In this document: positions 12,131-24,118 of the stretch, one piece after another
How positions within the stretch are numbered: position 1 is the stretch's first letter
How the letters are laid out: every line of letters starts with the position of its first letter
Assembly (NCBI GenBank): GCA_029962745.1
Contig: CM057154.1
Coordinates: forward strand, 27,777,769-27,841,768
Length of the DNA: 64,000 nucleotides
Reading direction: 5' to 3'
Source: Echinometra lucunter
Lineage: Eukaryota > Echinodermata > Echinoidea > Camarodonta > Echinometridae
The notes under the pieces: model-generated
Database searches by the model: none
What the model was told of the DNA's origin: nothing
What the model saw: the letters and a program-made list of their open reading frames with translations, nothing else
Made by a program: the position numbers and the translations under genes

Positions 12131-12860
12131 GGCCCCATTCCACTATCACGATCTGGATACTGATCTCTCCCGATCTATCAAATCGGCGGAGAGCGGCAAA
12201 AGCGTACAAGGGTCATTTTTAATCGGTAACATCATGGCGGCAGCGTTGTGGGAACGCAGAAGAATCGGGTAGTTGTTCAGATCAGAAAGAAATTTTGAAC
12301 ATGTTCAAAACTTCATCCCGATCTTCCCGATCAAAATTCATACAAAGAACATAACTACAGCGTAAACACAGCAGAGTAAGCGTAGTGAGGTGACTTTCTC
12401 AGCGTTGTGACAGCGGCACCAGAATGGGATGTAAACTGGACACCACTGGTCCCGCTGTTGCCACGCTCTACCCCAATCTATTGACAACTATCCCACTCTA
12501 ACCGCTCTTACTACGCGCTCCCCTCTCTTACTATAATTAAGGCGGGTTTCTACAACGCTCTCAATACATTTCGTTCCTGCTTTAACTACACTGTTTCCAC
12601 TTTAGCTGCGCTATTTCCATTTTAGTTACGCTGTTCCTGCGCTTATTCAGAATTATACAAGCTCGCGATGCCCCTCTCGCCGATAGATCACATTGGCTGA
12701 ATCATTCACGATTTCCATTTTCGTCCCTAAAACAAAAATCATTTTTGTGCCAAGAGAAAATCGCTGAGTATTGGGTCCAGATCGGTCAATTTTTACCCGA
12801 TCTTCCCCGACCTGAAAAAAATGTCAAATCGTAGCTAGAGCGCCATAGTGGAATGGGGAC
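12131..12860. mobile_element. Terminal-inverted-repeat element (GGCCCCATTCCACTAT ends)
   Basis: GGCCCCATTCCACTAT at 12131 pairs with ATAGTGGAATGGGGAC ending at 12860. The subterminal regions also pair loosely (CCCGATCT / CCGATCTTCCCCGA). The interior has serially repeated TTTAGCTACGCTGTTTCC-like units at 12560-12640. No transposase frame; a non-autonomous DNA element. Confidence 0.7.
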
Positions 12861-13217
12861 TTTAGTGGCATCCCAGTAAGGAGTATTTAGGACATTGTTT
12901 ACTTTTTTATAGCAAACGTGTGGAAAATTGTGAGGATATGACATCAACTCACTCACTGAATATTCATATGGACTGTCACTGTTAAAGAACTGTTTTGCAT
13001 CAAAACAGCAAAAATTCATGACTTCCTTATTTTTCATCCAGTTTTCATCCAATTTTCACTGTTTAGTTTGGAAATGTTTAATCTTTGTATTGAAATGAAC
13101 TTCATCTCATTGTGGACTCGCCCTCTCACTTTGCCACAACACCTCCACAAGGGAAAGGGAGATGCCAGAGAAACAGCATTGAAGATTTAAGAAGTGTGCA
13201 TACAGTGTACACTCATA

Positions 13218-14254
13218 CAGTTGGGGCCAGAAGTTTACATACACCTAGCCAATTTCACACAAAATGTTAACTTGCCAAAACCGGAAAATCTACTGTATCT
13301 TTAGAAATATTTGTACTATTATAACACATTTAGTATCAAACAAAAGAGCTTATCATCCTCTTTCAAATGACTTATATCTCACTACAGTATACCTCAGTAT
13401 GATTTTCTTCCAAATACCTGATATTTGGGAAAATTTTTATATTGATTTATACCCAAACATTTCATGTGTTTTTTTCTCACATCTCCTCCCCAAGAGCATT
13501 TCAGATATGATTTTTTGTGTAAATTTAGATGAATGGAACAAATATGAGTGATAAGTGGGTGGCATAATACTGGTTTTAAGAAATAATGAGCAAAAATATA
13601 AATTGTTTTTAATCCAAGATGACATCAAATTTTGCCCAAATTTTGCCAGAAGTTTATTTTCAAAGAAAATCGCACTTGAATGCATTTCAGTCCTTACGGC
13701 ATGCCAGTCAATAGTAAGAGCATGATAAGCTCTCTCAGGTGATATCAAAATTTGTCATTATAGCACAAATATTTCCAGAGATACAGGTGTATTGTAGATT
13801 TTTATGACTTTGTCTAGTGAACATTTTTTGGTGAAATAGCCAAGGTGTATGTAAACTTGTGGTCCTCGATGGTATAGCCATCATTTCAAGCCTTTCAAAG
13901 TGGTTTTTGAAAAATAACATGTTATTTTTATTCATTTCTGTTCCATTCATCTAAATTTACGGCAAGAAGGCAGATTTGAAATGCTTTTGGTAAGGAAAAG
14001 TGAGCAAATATTAGTATTATGACTGACATAATTTTTTTCCCAAATTAGGCTTTTAGAAGAAAATCACAATGAGATATACTTCAGCCCCAATGAGATACCA
14101 GTCAGATGAAAGAGCATGATAAGCTCTTTTGTTTGGTACCTAATTTGTTATGGTGGCAGAAATATTTCTGAAGATACAGTAGATTTCCTGATTTTGGCAA
14201 GTGAACAATTTGTGTGAAATTGTCTACGTGTATGTAAACTTCTGGCCCCAACTG
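13218..14254. mobile_element. Tc1/mariner-type non-autonomous element with a third internal terminus
   Basis: TA (13216-13217 and 14255-14256) flanks CAGTTGGGGCCAGAAGTTTA and its inverse, followed by the CATACACCTAG motif typical of Tc1/Sleeping-Beauty-like IR/DR ends. A third end (CAAGGTGTATGTAAACTTGT) lies at 13841-13860, and the right arm (from about 13520 and again from about 13930) is present twice. No transposase is encoded: the element kept only arms. Confidence 0.8.
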
Positions 14255-14773
14255 TACAAAGAGAGGAAAATGACTAAATGAAGATGTAATAGAATTGAGA
14301 GAATTACATGTACCTGTTTGGAGGAGGAATGGTCTGACAAGAGCACTCTTAATATGCATGTCCTGTATGTGGAGGTAACACTAACTGTATATCTAACAAG
14401 TTGCCCAGATATATTCCCCAGACATAGAAATATTCCTAGGTCTTGATTGACATGCTGAGTGTTGCACATGACTCACCAAACCACACTTGTGTGCATCAGT
14501 AAGAGAAGAAGCAGTAGCACTCATGGTGCATGCCAGTGAGATCCCCTACCCTTCATCATGTGTCTCATTCACATTCATAACTTCCAAGCGTCGAGACACG
14601 GTAGGCCTCCCAGCAAAGAGAGCATCAATAAGAGGGCAGTTCTAATTATAGGCGACAATTAAGTCGCCAAGTTTACGCAAAGGAGGCCGCGTATGAGGGA
14701 CCCTCGTTGGTGTGACGGAAATAACCCTCTTTAAAAATAAAGACAATCTTGCCCTTTGTGATTGTCCCATAAG
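14255..14773 (+). promoter_or_regulatory. Probable 5' flank of CDK2AP1
   Basis: Between the Tc1-type element and the first coding exon lies about 500 bp. From 14585 on it is richer in CpG (GCGTCGAGACACGG, GGCCGCGTATGAGGG). A weak TATA-like AAAAATAAAG lies at about 14731. Whether this is promoter plus 5' UTR or the end of an intron depends on whether 14813 is used as a splice acceptor. Confidence 0.3.
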
Positions 14774-17298
14774 ATGTATCATCATTACCCATTCTCACTC
14801 TATCCGCCACAGGATCAGTTAGAGCTCTTGGACTTGCAGCAACAGCACCACCACCACCTCCAACAACAGCAACATCTCCAGCAGCAGCAGCAACAGGGCG
14901 GGCCACAACATTTCATGACTGAGATCGACAAGAAGCCAGTCATCCTTGTGGTGCCTAGCATCCCCGGACCATCGTCTTCCACATCGTCCACCTACTCGTC
15001 CAAGATGGCAGCAACTCCCATGAACGTGTCCTCTGCAGGGACCGGGGGCGGCCGCATCATGAGTGGGCAGGCCATGCATATGGGAGGGGGCAGTGGCAGT
15101 GGAGGAGGAGGGGGTAATCCTCAGATGGTCCCAGCCCAGGACATGCCCACCAACCTGATGGTCAAGCAGGGTCACTCGTCTTCGGCTCAACCAGCATATG
15201 CTGGAGGTAGGACTCATGTGCATGCGTCCAAAACCAAAGGTATTTATGTTCTGCTTGTTCACCCTTTATTTGCTCTGCGATCATAAAAGTTGACTACTTG
15301 GCAACTTTTGCATAGTTTTGTACCTTGTATTTCATCATCATATCTTTCTCTTTCATTAATATATTTCCTGCAGAATCATCTTTTAGTCATACTTGGTCCT
15401 CTTTATTTTAACGAACCTCCTTTTGTTGATTTATCATCCAGTGCATCACATTTATTTGTAGATTTTGCTTGTCAAAGTGGCATGCATAAAGTAATACATT
15501 ACGTCTGCGTGATGGACATGTACACGTAGCTGTCATTTAGTAAATACTGTCAAGGCATACATGTATGTGTCTCATGGAAAAATGCAAGCATGCCAAATTT
15601 CTGATCGTCTATCCTTATGTCTCCTGCATTGATCCTGCCACTAATCACCAATGACAGTCTCTCCTGTTTCCAAGATGTTATTGATTGTGCAAATGCCATT
15701 GAGACTGCCAAAATGTAAGACATTTGTCTGAATGTCATAACAGCTAACCTTTTCATTTGTCAGATCATGTAGTGATACATAGTTAGTCATTTGTGAAATC
15801 ATGATTTTGCTTTTTTGTTTTGTTTTGTTTTTTAAACTAAGTTATCTTTATCGTCTACAAAGGTAAAAAGTTTTTCTCCAAGTGAAAGTTGTCAGTAGTG
15901 GATATGCCAACGATGAGGGGCAGAATAACAAATAGACTGCTTTTAATGCCTCCACCCATGGAAGGTGGTGCAGGAGGCTTTTGGAGGGGGGGGGGGTGGA
16001 GGTGTTCATGATTATGCATATAGATGTGTACTGGATTCTTTTAAAAGTCAGTGGAGTCTGCCCATTTGGGGCTTTCATTGTATTGCATTTTGTAAAAAAA
16101 AAAAAAAAAAAAAGATTTATATACATGTAGTACCTGTAAGTCAAGTACTTACAAACTGTATACATGGAAGCTGTTTTCTTACCAATCACCAAAATACATT
16201 TTGCTCTGTAAGGATTCTGTGTCAGTATACATGTACTATTCAAAATATGAGCTTCAAATATTACTTCTATATACAGATATTCCTAGCTCAAATATACTCT
16301 CAATGAACAAAAAGCAACTCGACGAGTAGATTAGCCAACGTAACGCGCGCACGTGCGCATGAATGAGAGCATTTAGGGAGTCGATTCTGCGTGTTATGGT
16401 CCTATTTTATGCCTAAGTATCTTCAAACTCCGGTACCATTAACTGCTAGAATCCAGATAAATTTTTGGAGGGTTTGTGGTATTTCCCACGTACTAGGTTT
16501 ATACAAATTATGTTATCAGGTTATTGGTACACATACATGTAAAAGCAGAGAATATTCAGAAAATATGTGTTAGGCAATTGGTGGCATGAGAGTCACATGC
16601 CAAAGAAAAGCCCAAATATCCATCATATGTTATGTTCACATCATTAAAGTAGCCAGTTATTTATGATTCAGAGATGAAGAGAGTGAAACCAATGAAAGGT
16701 GTTGACAGAATCCAATTTTAGTCCAGGATGTTCTTGGAAATTGCAGATATCCTGTTTCCTGTGTCTGAATTACATTGCAAGAAAAAACCAAGAATTCTTG
16801 GGATGTACTGAAATCCTTGAGGCTTGAGTGTCATTTTTAAAACCATTTTTATTTGGCATTATTTCTTTATCTGTATTTTTTGTTGTTGAAACATAGTGAT
16901 TTGTTTGTGTCCCTTGCTTTGATTTTAATGGTAATCAAGTAGATGTGGGTAAAATAAATAATGAAGTACTGTACATGTATAAAGATCTAGTAAATATTTC
17001 CTCCTTGGAAATTTTTCTCTTTGAAATATATCAGCTTATGCAAAGGTTTGTTTACCTATTTCAAACTCCCTTTTTTTTTTTATCACAGTCCATCTTTCTC
17101 TAATCCCCTTCATTTTTCTTCATTTTCTCCCTCCCTCCCTCTTTTCTTTCTCCCTCCTTCCCTCTTTTCTTTCTCCCTCCTTCTCTCTTCTCTCCCCTTT
17201 TTTCCTACAAATCAAATCAAATCAAACCAAATCAAATTTATTGTGATATAAAATCGTGATATAGAATCCACAATTTGGGATTACATGTACCTCCCCCT

Positions 17299-17377
<79 letters not shown>

Positions 17378-20300
17378 TTCTCTTTCTCCCTCCCTGCTGT
17401 TTTTCTTTCCCTTTTCTCTCTCTTGCTCACCTCTCTCTTCCCTCTCTCTTCCTTTCTCAGGCTCTTTTTCTCTTCTGCTTATTCCACCTCTGTTATCTAT
17501 GTCCATTCAGCACTGATGAACTCCTGTCTTAGAACATTTTCTCTGCCCCCCCCCCCCCCAAAAAAAACCCTTAAATTTTATTTGTGGGTTTGGTTTTGGT
17601 TAAATCTGACAGAAGTCTTACTTTCAAGATGCTAGTGTATACATGTATCTTCAAGTAATTGAGAGTATCTCGAGAGTAAAGACAAATAGCAGAGTGATCA
17701 GGTAGCATGGTGTATTCTTCAAAATAGAATATCCCAGCCTCATAACAACTTTTAATGCCCTAGGGACAGGCATGGGTGAATATTCAATTACTGACAAAAC
17801 GGGCATTTTTTTCTGCATAATTATTTTACTTCACTTACCTTATTATTACCTTATTATTAGTTTACTTTATTATTAGTTTACTTGCCTTATTATTACCCAC
17901 ATTGTAACTGTTTTTTGCTTTGTAGCATGTTAGAAAGAATGTCCTCTGCTGCTTGTAAAAATTCAACAAAGTGTTGAAGAGAGAAGAAGTACAGCATGCA
18001 CAAATTTTTACACAGGTGCATTAAATATAAATTCAGGAAGCTGTAGCTCAGATGATAAGTGTTGCTCCAGGGTATTGGTGTAACTGGTTTGGTTATTGTT
18101 ATTGTTAGACTTTGGGGTTAAGGTATTTTTTGTGTCAGTCTTTATTTGTTTTTTTTTTTTTTTTTTGGGGGGGGGGTATTCTGCATTGTTTGTTTGTTAC
18201 GTTGTACAAGTCTAATCTGGGCTTTTGATTTGCGAGGTAGGGATTACTCAAAAGATTAATCTACATATGCTTTCTGTAAAATTTGCGTACTAATCCTTAT
18301 GAAAACGATAAATCCAATTCATTTAGGGCCCCTCAATGCAGCGGCAGTGATACAGCAACTCCAGCAGCAGAGGCCTTCAGCACCACAGAGCAAGTATGCA
18401 GAGCTGTTAGCAGTCATTGAAGATATGGGAAGGGATATCAGACCAACATATGCCGGCAGCAGAACAGCCACAGAGAGATTACGACGAGGTAATGTAGACA
18501 TGACATGTAGATTGCTCTATCTTGTATTTGAATCAGTTTTCTGAGATTTTCCTGTCATACCCGTATATCAGTGCTGCTCATGGGAGGAAAGAAAAATGAC
18601 ATTCAGCATGTAGTTATCTCTAGAGTTTGAAGTGGTTCTTCTTCTTTTCTTTGTCTACTTCTTCTTCTTCTTTCTTTTCAAAGGAGGAAATTGGACTTTG
18701 ATTTATAACTCCGTTTTTAAATTGGTAATATTTTTTTAAAGTCAATATCAGTTTAATTGCACATTTGTTAATGTTGGGTTTTTTAAAATTCTTTATATCC
18801 CCACCAAACAAAGTTTGAAGGGGCAAGGGGGTATGTAGGAATCAGCATAGTCAGTCGGGCTGGCGGGCGGTCCGTTGCAAATCTTGCAGATCAAAGTTCG
18901 AACTTCATCAGTTTTCGAGCAGTGCTCGTGATGTTTGACATACACATTGGTTATGGGCTGAAAATGTGCAAGACATATTTTTTTATGTGTCGGAAACTGT
19001 GCTGCTATGGTAACGGCATGGTAACAGCATATGGCAATAAATCAGTGGGAAATCTTGTAGATCAAACTACTTCCTCATTTATCGAGCAATGCTCATGGAC
19101 TTCCGCACATACATTGGTCTTGGGATGTAGATGTGCAACACATTTTTATGCCTCCGCCCACCGTAGGTGGTTGCTGGAGGCATTATGTTTTCGGGTCGTC
19201 CGTCCGTCCGTCCGTCCGTCCCGTTTTTGTTCTCGCGATAACTTAAGAGCCGTTTGACGGATCGACTTCAGACCTGAACGGTATGCATATGGGAGGGACA
19301 ATGATCGGATTAGATTTTGGAGTGTCAAGGTCAAAGATCAAGGTCATAGAGGTAATAATACACATAAAAATGGCTCGTTCTCGCGATAACTTAAGAACCA
19401 TTTTACAGATTGGCTTCAAACTTGGCTCATGTATGCACATGGAAGGGACAATGGTCTGATTAGATTTTAGGGTCACAAGGTCAAATGTCAAAGGTCATAG
19501 AGGTCATTATGTACATAGAAATGGTTTGTTTTCACCATAACTCAACAACCATTTGACCGATCAACCTCAAACTTAGCACATATATGCATATGGGAGGGAC
19601 AATGATCTGATTAGATTTTGGGGTCTCAAGGTCAAAGGTCGAAGGTCATAGAGTTCATTATGTACAGTACATAGAAATGGTTCGTTCTCACGATAACTCA
19701 ACAACCATTTGATGGATCAACTTCAAACTTGATTCATGTATGCATGTGGGAAGGACAATGATCTAATTAGATTTTGGGGTCTCAAGGTCAAAGGTCAAAG
19801 GTCATAGAGTTCATTATGTACATAGAAATGGTCCATTCTCGCGATAACTCAACCATTTGACGGAGCAGCTTCATACTTGGCACATGTATGCATATTGGAG
19901 GGACAATGATGTGATTAGATTTTTGGGTCTCAAGGTTAAAGGTCAAAGGTCATAGCGGTCATTATATACATGAAAATTGCTTGTTCTTGCGATAACTTAA
20001 CAACTCTGTGACGGTTCATCTCCAAACTTGGCTCATGTATGCATATGGAAGTCTCATAATTATCTCATTAGATTTGGGGGTCACAAGGTCAAAGATGTCA
20101 TTTTATACATGAAAATAAAAAAATTAACATAAATGTGCCATATATTTCCGATCTGGCAATTGCGGAGGCATAAATTTCGACCGCGCGCGGTTAGGATTCA
20201 TCTAGTTTGGAAAATGCGTTTTGTCGGTAACTTCGTTGCCATGGTAATGGCATATTATAGCAAGAAAATCAGGGAAATCATGCAGATCAAACTACTTCCT

Positions 20301-20985
20301 CATTTTTGAGCAATGCTCATGAAATTTGGCACACATTGGTCTGTGCAAGACATTTTTTTAACGTGTCAGAAACTGTGCTGCCATGGTAACAGCATGGAAA
20401 CCACATATGGCAATAAATCAGTGGGAAGTCTTGCATATCGTTTTTCGAGCAATGCTTGGGAAATTTAGCACACACATTGGGGCTGGGGTATTAATCACCT
20501 TCATTGATATTTCTCGTTTCATTTACACAATGTCAATCTTTTCAAAGGAGTTCAATTTTTTTTTTTTTTTGAGAAAGAGAAGTTCTGTTCTAGGACTTTC
20601 ATTTTAATACTGTAATGACAAATTATTTTGGTGTTGATGAAAAAATGGTATACACTGTATCACCACCAGTTGTCTTGTTATTGAATGGAAGTAATCATGA
20701 ATGTAACGGCTGTATATGCTTACTATCTGTGGGCAGAAATTGAAAGAAAGACAAAAATTTATTATTTATTTTATAATTTGATAGCTGTTTTCTGTACAAT
20801 ATGAATTCAGAAAACAGTAATTTTATTCATAGTTGTGATGATGATGATGATGATGATGGCAAAATGAATTTCTCTGAGATCTAAACACAAAAAATTTATT
20901 TCATCATTCCTCCACAGGTATCACACATGCCAAGGCCCTCGTCAGGGAGTGTTTAGCCGAGACTGAGCGCAGTGCAAGAACATGA
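14774..20985 (+). CDS. CDK2AP1: CDK2-associated protein 1 (DOC-1), NuRD subunit homologue
   Basis: Three exons, 14774-15206, 18327-18488 and 20918-20985 (TGA 20983-20985), join in phase 1 at both junctions, each splitting a Gly codon. The predicted protein is 220 residues. The C-terminal part has [20 protein letters not shown], then [15 protein letters not shown], then [20 protein letters not shown]: the diagnostic DOC-1 domain, which binds CDK2 and docks DOC1/DOC2 into the NuRD remodelling complex in the nucleus. Vertebrate CDK2AP1 is about 115 residues; here the N-terminal ~130 residues are a low-complexity extension with polyQ/H (residues ~13-40), a Ser/Thr stretch and a Gly-rich run. The ATG at 14774 is the first in frame after a TGA at 14759, but TTACCCATTCTCACTCTATC..CACAG before 14813 is also a fine acceptor, so the first residues could come from an upstream exon. 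The gene converges on MTRFR. Confidence 0.9.
17080..17465. repeat. Pyrimidine-rich low-complexity tract with (TC)n
   Basis: A CCTTCC/CTTT-rich region followed by a (TC)n array at about 17303-17385, in CDK2AP1 intron 1 (15207-18326). The rest of this intron shows only single poly-A, poly-G and poly-T runs (15985, 16095, 17547, 18150) and no exon. Confidence 0.9.
18795..20490. repeat. Tandem-repeat element (host of a second element) in CDK2AP1 intron 2
   Basis: CCCCACCAAACAAAGTTTGA opens a block whose ~170-bp unit (GATCAAACTACTTCCTCATT, GAGCAATGCTCATG, CACATTGGT, GCTGCCATGGTAACAGCATG) is seen about twice before 19143 and again at 20212-20490. The block is interrupted by the element at 19144-20218, which must have inserted later. 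Confidence 0.65.
19144..20218. mobile_element. Element with ~150-bp internal tandem repeats (TTTATGCCTCCGC ends), copy 1
   Basis: It begins TTTTATGCCTCCGCCCACCG, forms an end hairpin (ATGCCTCC...GGAGGCAT), then has a short (CCGT)n run. Six diverged copies of a ~150-bp unit follow, starting near 19229, 19377, 19528, 19684, 19836 and 19984; each has GCGATAACTTAAGAACC, TTTGACGGATCAACTTCA, GGGAGGGACAATGATCTG and CAAGGTCAAAGGTCA. It ends GCGGAGGCATAAA plus a tail with GACCGCGCGCGGT and ATTCATCTAGTTT. Other copies: 54157-54616, 58101-59365. No protein is coded. Confidence 0.85.
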
Positions 20986-23978
20986 TTATCTCCACAAAGA
21001 GAACATTCCCTGCCAATTTGATTCTGAGCTCCTTTGCAGCTAACTATTAAAGGTTATGCCTTCCTGCATGTAATATGAGCTGGTGCTATATGAACAGTAG
21101 AAACCCTGCTAAAATAAAAGCATGTGGGACCATTTGAAACATTAAGGTGTGGGATGCAAGTAAGCTGTTGAATTTCCAAGGAAAAGGCTCTTTTTTTTTT
21201 CTTTGTATTAAGGTTTGTTTTGATTGATGTTGCTGTAAATGCAAAGGTGAATGTATTGTATATGTCAGCTCAACTTGGGAGTCAGGCTAGCCAGGTTGTT
21301 TTACGTCATTCTTTAAACTTTTTTCCCCCCTATTTTTTTCCTATTTCCCTTTTTATGAATAATTTTCTTGTAGATGAACAGACCTTTACGAGATATCAGA
21401 AATGGCCAGTATGAACTGTACAGAGTTTGTGTGAGAGAGATGAGTACTATTTTTAAATAGTACCTTTTAAAAAAGTTATGGTACAAACATTGCAATGTTT
21501 CTGTATAATTGACCACTGAACACTTATTCTGTCCTTGTGTGAAACATTGTGAAGAATGTTTTCTTGGCAAATTCGGTATAGATAAGCCTTGATGTAATAG
21601 ATATTGGGGGTGGGGGGTGATAGAATATGCCCACTGCCTCGCTGAGAGAGTTTTACTGAAAAGGACAAAGGATGAAAACGAACGACTCTAAATATGTTTG
21701 TTTGGTTAGTTCCATTGTGGGATGACCTCTTGTGGAATGAGCTGTACTTTCCGAGGCATGGTCGGTATGTCAATTGCCAGTGGACAGTTCTTACTGTGGG
21801 TTACGGATGCCTACTAGATATGCAATATAGGATAAATAGAGATAGAGAAGCTACAGACTTTAGAAAGAGATAAGTGATTGTACATTTTGATCCCCAGCCA
21901 ATACCTTGAGGAGAAAACCTGGCCGAGTAGGTCTGAACTGAAAATTGACATGCTATTGGCAAAGTCCTATGCATCCAGTCATCAGGTGCTGTGAAGCGTT
22001 GCCAGCATAAGACTGAATTGCAACATTTAATGCGCATTACGCAGAACAAAGTGGGTAAAAGGAAGTTACAGGCAATGCATTGAAATTCCTAGAAAGTTCT
22101 TTGAAGTCCTTTGTACGATCTTGACATGAGATGTACAAGTTTTGAAAGGAGACTGAGGCCTGTTTAGATATGATACAATGTGTGTTAACGAGTGATAAGT
22201 AGGGGTATATAAGAAACGCTATACACACACTACAACCGGCCCTTTATGTGCTCTATAACATACTAGTTGTAATACCAGTTTTTAAGGTGCACTACACTTG
22301 CATCATTTTATTTTGCCACTGCAGGTGGCTGCGTTATATCTGAATGATGCTTTTGTAGATATGGGCTGAATTTTGGCTGGGTAAAAAGGATGCACATCTG
22401 GATGCATGTTCCTGTGCATTTCATGGTTTAGATGGAAGGCATGCAGTGTGAACTTGGTCTTTAAAATGGTGCTAATAACCCTCTTCATTTGAGTATGTGT
22501 GAGTTTTTCATCATTGCCCTTTTACAATCACCTTTAATAGTTTCTGTTCAATTTGTTTGTCTTTGTGATTCCAAAGATTATTTTCTTTGAACAGATTATC
22601 CCTTGGCATCTGGACATTTTGTTGATCATGCTATATCTTTTTCATAAAAATGTACTATTTTGAACAGGTGTTGGGGGTAAGCATGTTTTGGCCAAATCCA
22701 CTTGTTTTTCACTTTGTTGCCAAGTTCATATTTCACTCCCAAAAAGTTTCCCCGTGATATTCTTTTTCAGGCCATAAGTATCAATTTCATTTCTGTAGGA
22801 ATTACATATTTCTGCTGGGCAAAAAAATATTGAAGATGAAAAGAATTCATCTCTTTTGTTCATAATGCATTTATTATCAGTGTAGTAAAGGTGTAGAAAT
22901 AGGTTGTATGAATTTTGTTTTGATATAATTGTGAGTAGTGAGTTTATAGTAGATAGTATAGGCTATGAAATTTATAAAATGTCTTTTTATGTTTGAGGAT
23001 TATCTCGCATAAGGGAGGCTGCCAGAGGCAACAGATTAGAGTCCAGTGTATATCATTCATAGGTTTAGTAAAGGTAGAAATGTAATTATTATTTTCTTTA
23101 TGTAAAGAATAGTAAACCAGAAAATATAAGTACTACTGAAATGGCATATCTTCCTCTTTGCATATGGGAGGTAGAAAGGATGTCTTTTTTTTTTTTTTTG
23201 AATATGGATGAATTTATTTGCATCAAGGCTGCAATTGGTATGACAACTGACTAAATCATTGTTAAGTTCAGTATTTATCAAGTTAAATTGATGCATTCAT
23301 GGCACTAATGTGTTCTGGGATTTAAATGAATCTAAGATATGCAGGGGAAAAAAAACGGGGACCAAGGTAATACGTATTACACCAAAGCCTTGCTAATTTA
23401 CATTTCAGAGAAACTACAATGCTGGAGATTTGCTTTGTCATCTGTGTTTGTTCAGAATTAAAGACATCGCAAGAAATCCTTGGAGCTCACTCACTCGCTC
23501 ACAAGAAAGTTTTATTCTACTGCCAAATCAGTTGATTTGTCTGTTAACGAGATTACCGGATAGAAAGGAGAACCAAATTAGTCACTAGTGAATCTTTACA
23601 AATCTTGAGGCTTGGGAAATAAATGTGTTTTGGCATCCACCTGTTTGAGAGAGAATGGTGGTGAACCTGAGTCATCTTCTGTTCCCAAAATTCCAACCTT
23701 CATGTCTCCCACTCTCCCTGAATAGAAGATTAAAGTCATTTTTGGGTGTGAACCTAACATCTCTATATGAACCCATCAATTTCATGTATTGGTAATTTAT
23801 ATTGTATTTACATGTACATGTATTGCTAAGTCTGATGTGCAATGGTTCAGCATTGAACGACTTGCAGTAAAGACAAACTCAAATGATTCTTTAATTTTTT
23901 TTTAAGCTGATGCCTTCTCGGAGATGATTGTGCATGTTCCAAGGATCAATTGAATAAGTAATATCAAGAGCAGTTCTT

Positions 23979-24118
23979 GGGAGCTTTTCATGAAAGGGCT
24001 TGTCGGATGTTTTATCCGACAGTTGCCATAGTAACGATGCTTCTCAGCCAATCAAAATCACGGAAAGATGTCAGATCTGACAACTTGTCAGACAACAAAT
24101 GTTGATGAAACGCTCCCC
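23979..24118. mobile_element. Short MITE (GGGAGCTTTTCATGAAA ends)
   Basis: GGGAGCTTTTCATGAAAG pairs with TGATGAAACGCTCCCC; inside, TTGTCGGATG..ATCCGACAG and CTGACAACTTGTCAG are further small palindromes. It is about 140 bp. Confidence 0.55.

Noticed and set aside
18040..18085. tRNA-like A-box (GTAGCTCAGATGATAAG)
   Set aside because: No box B, acceptor stem or anticodon arm could be folded around it.
19229..20130. CRISPR-like array of spaced repeats
   Set aside because: The units are ~150 bp head-to-tail diverged copies with no unique spacers, in an animal intron.
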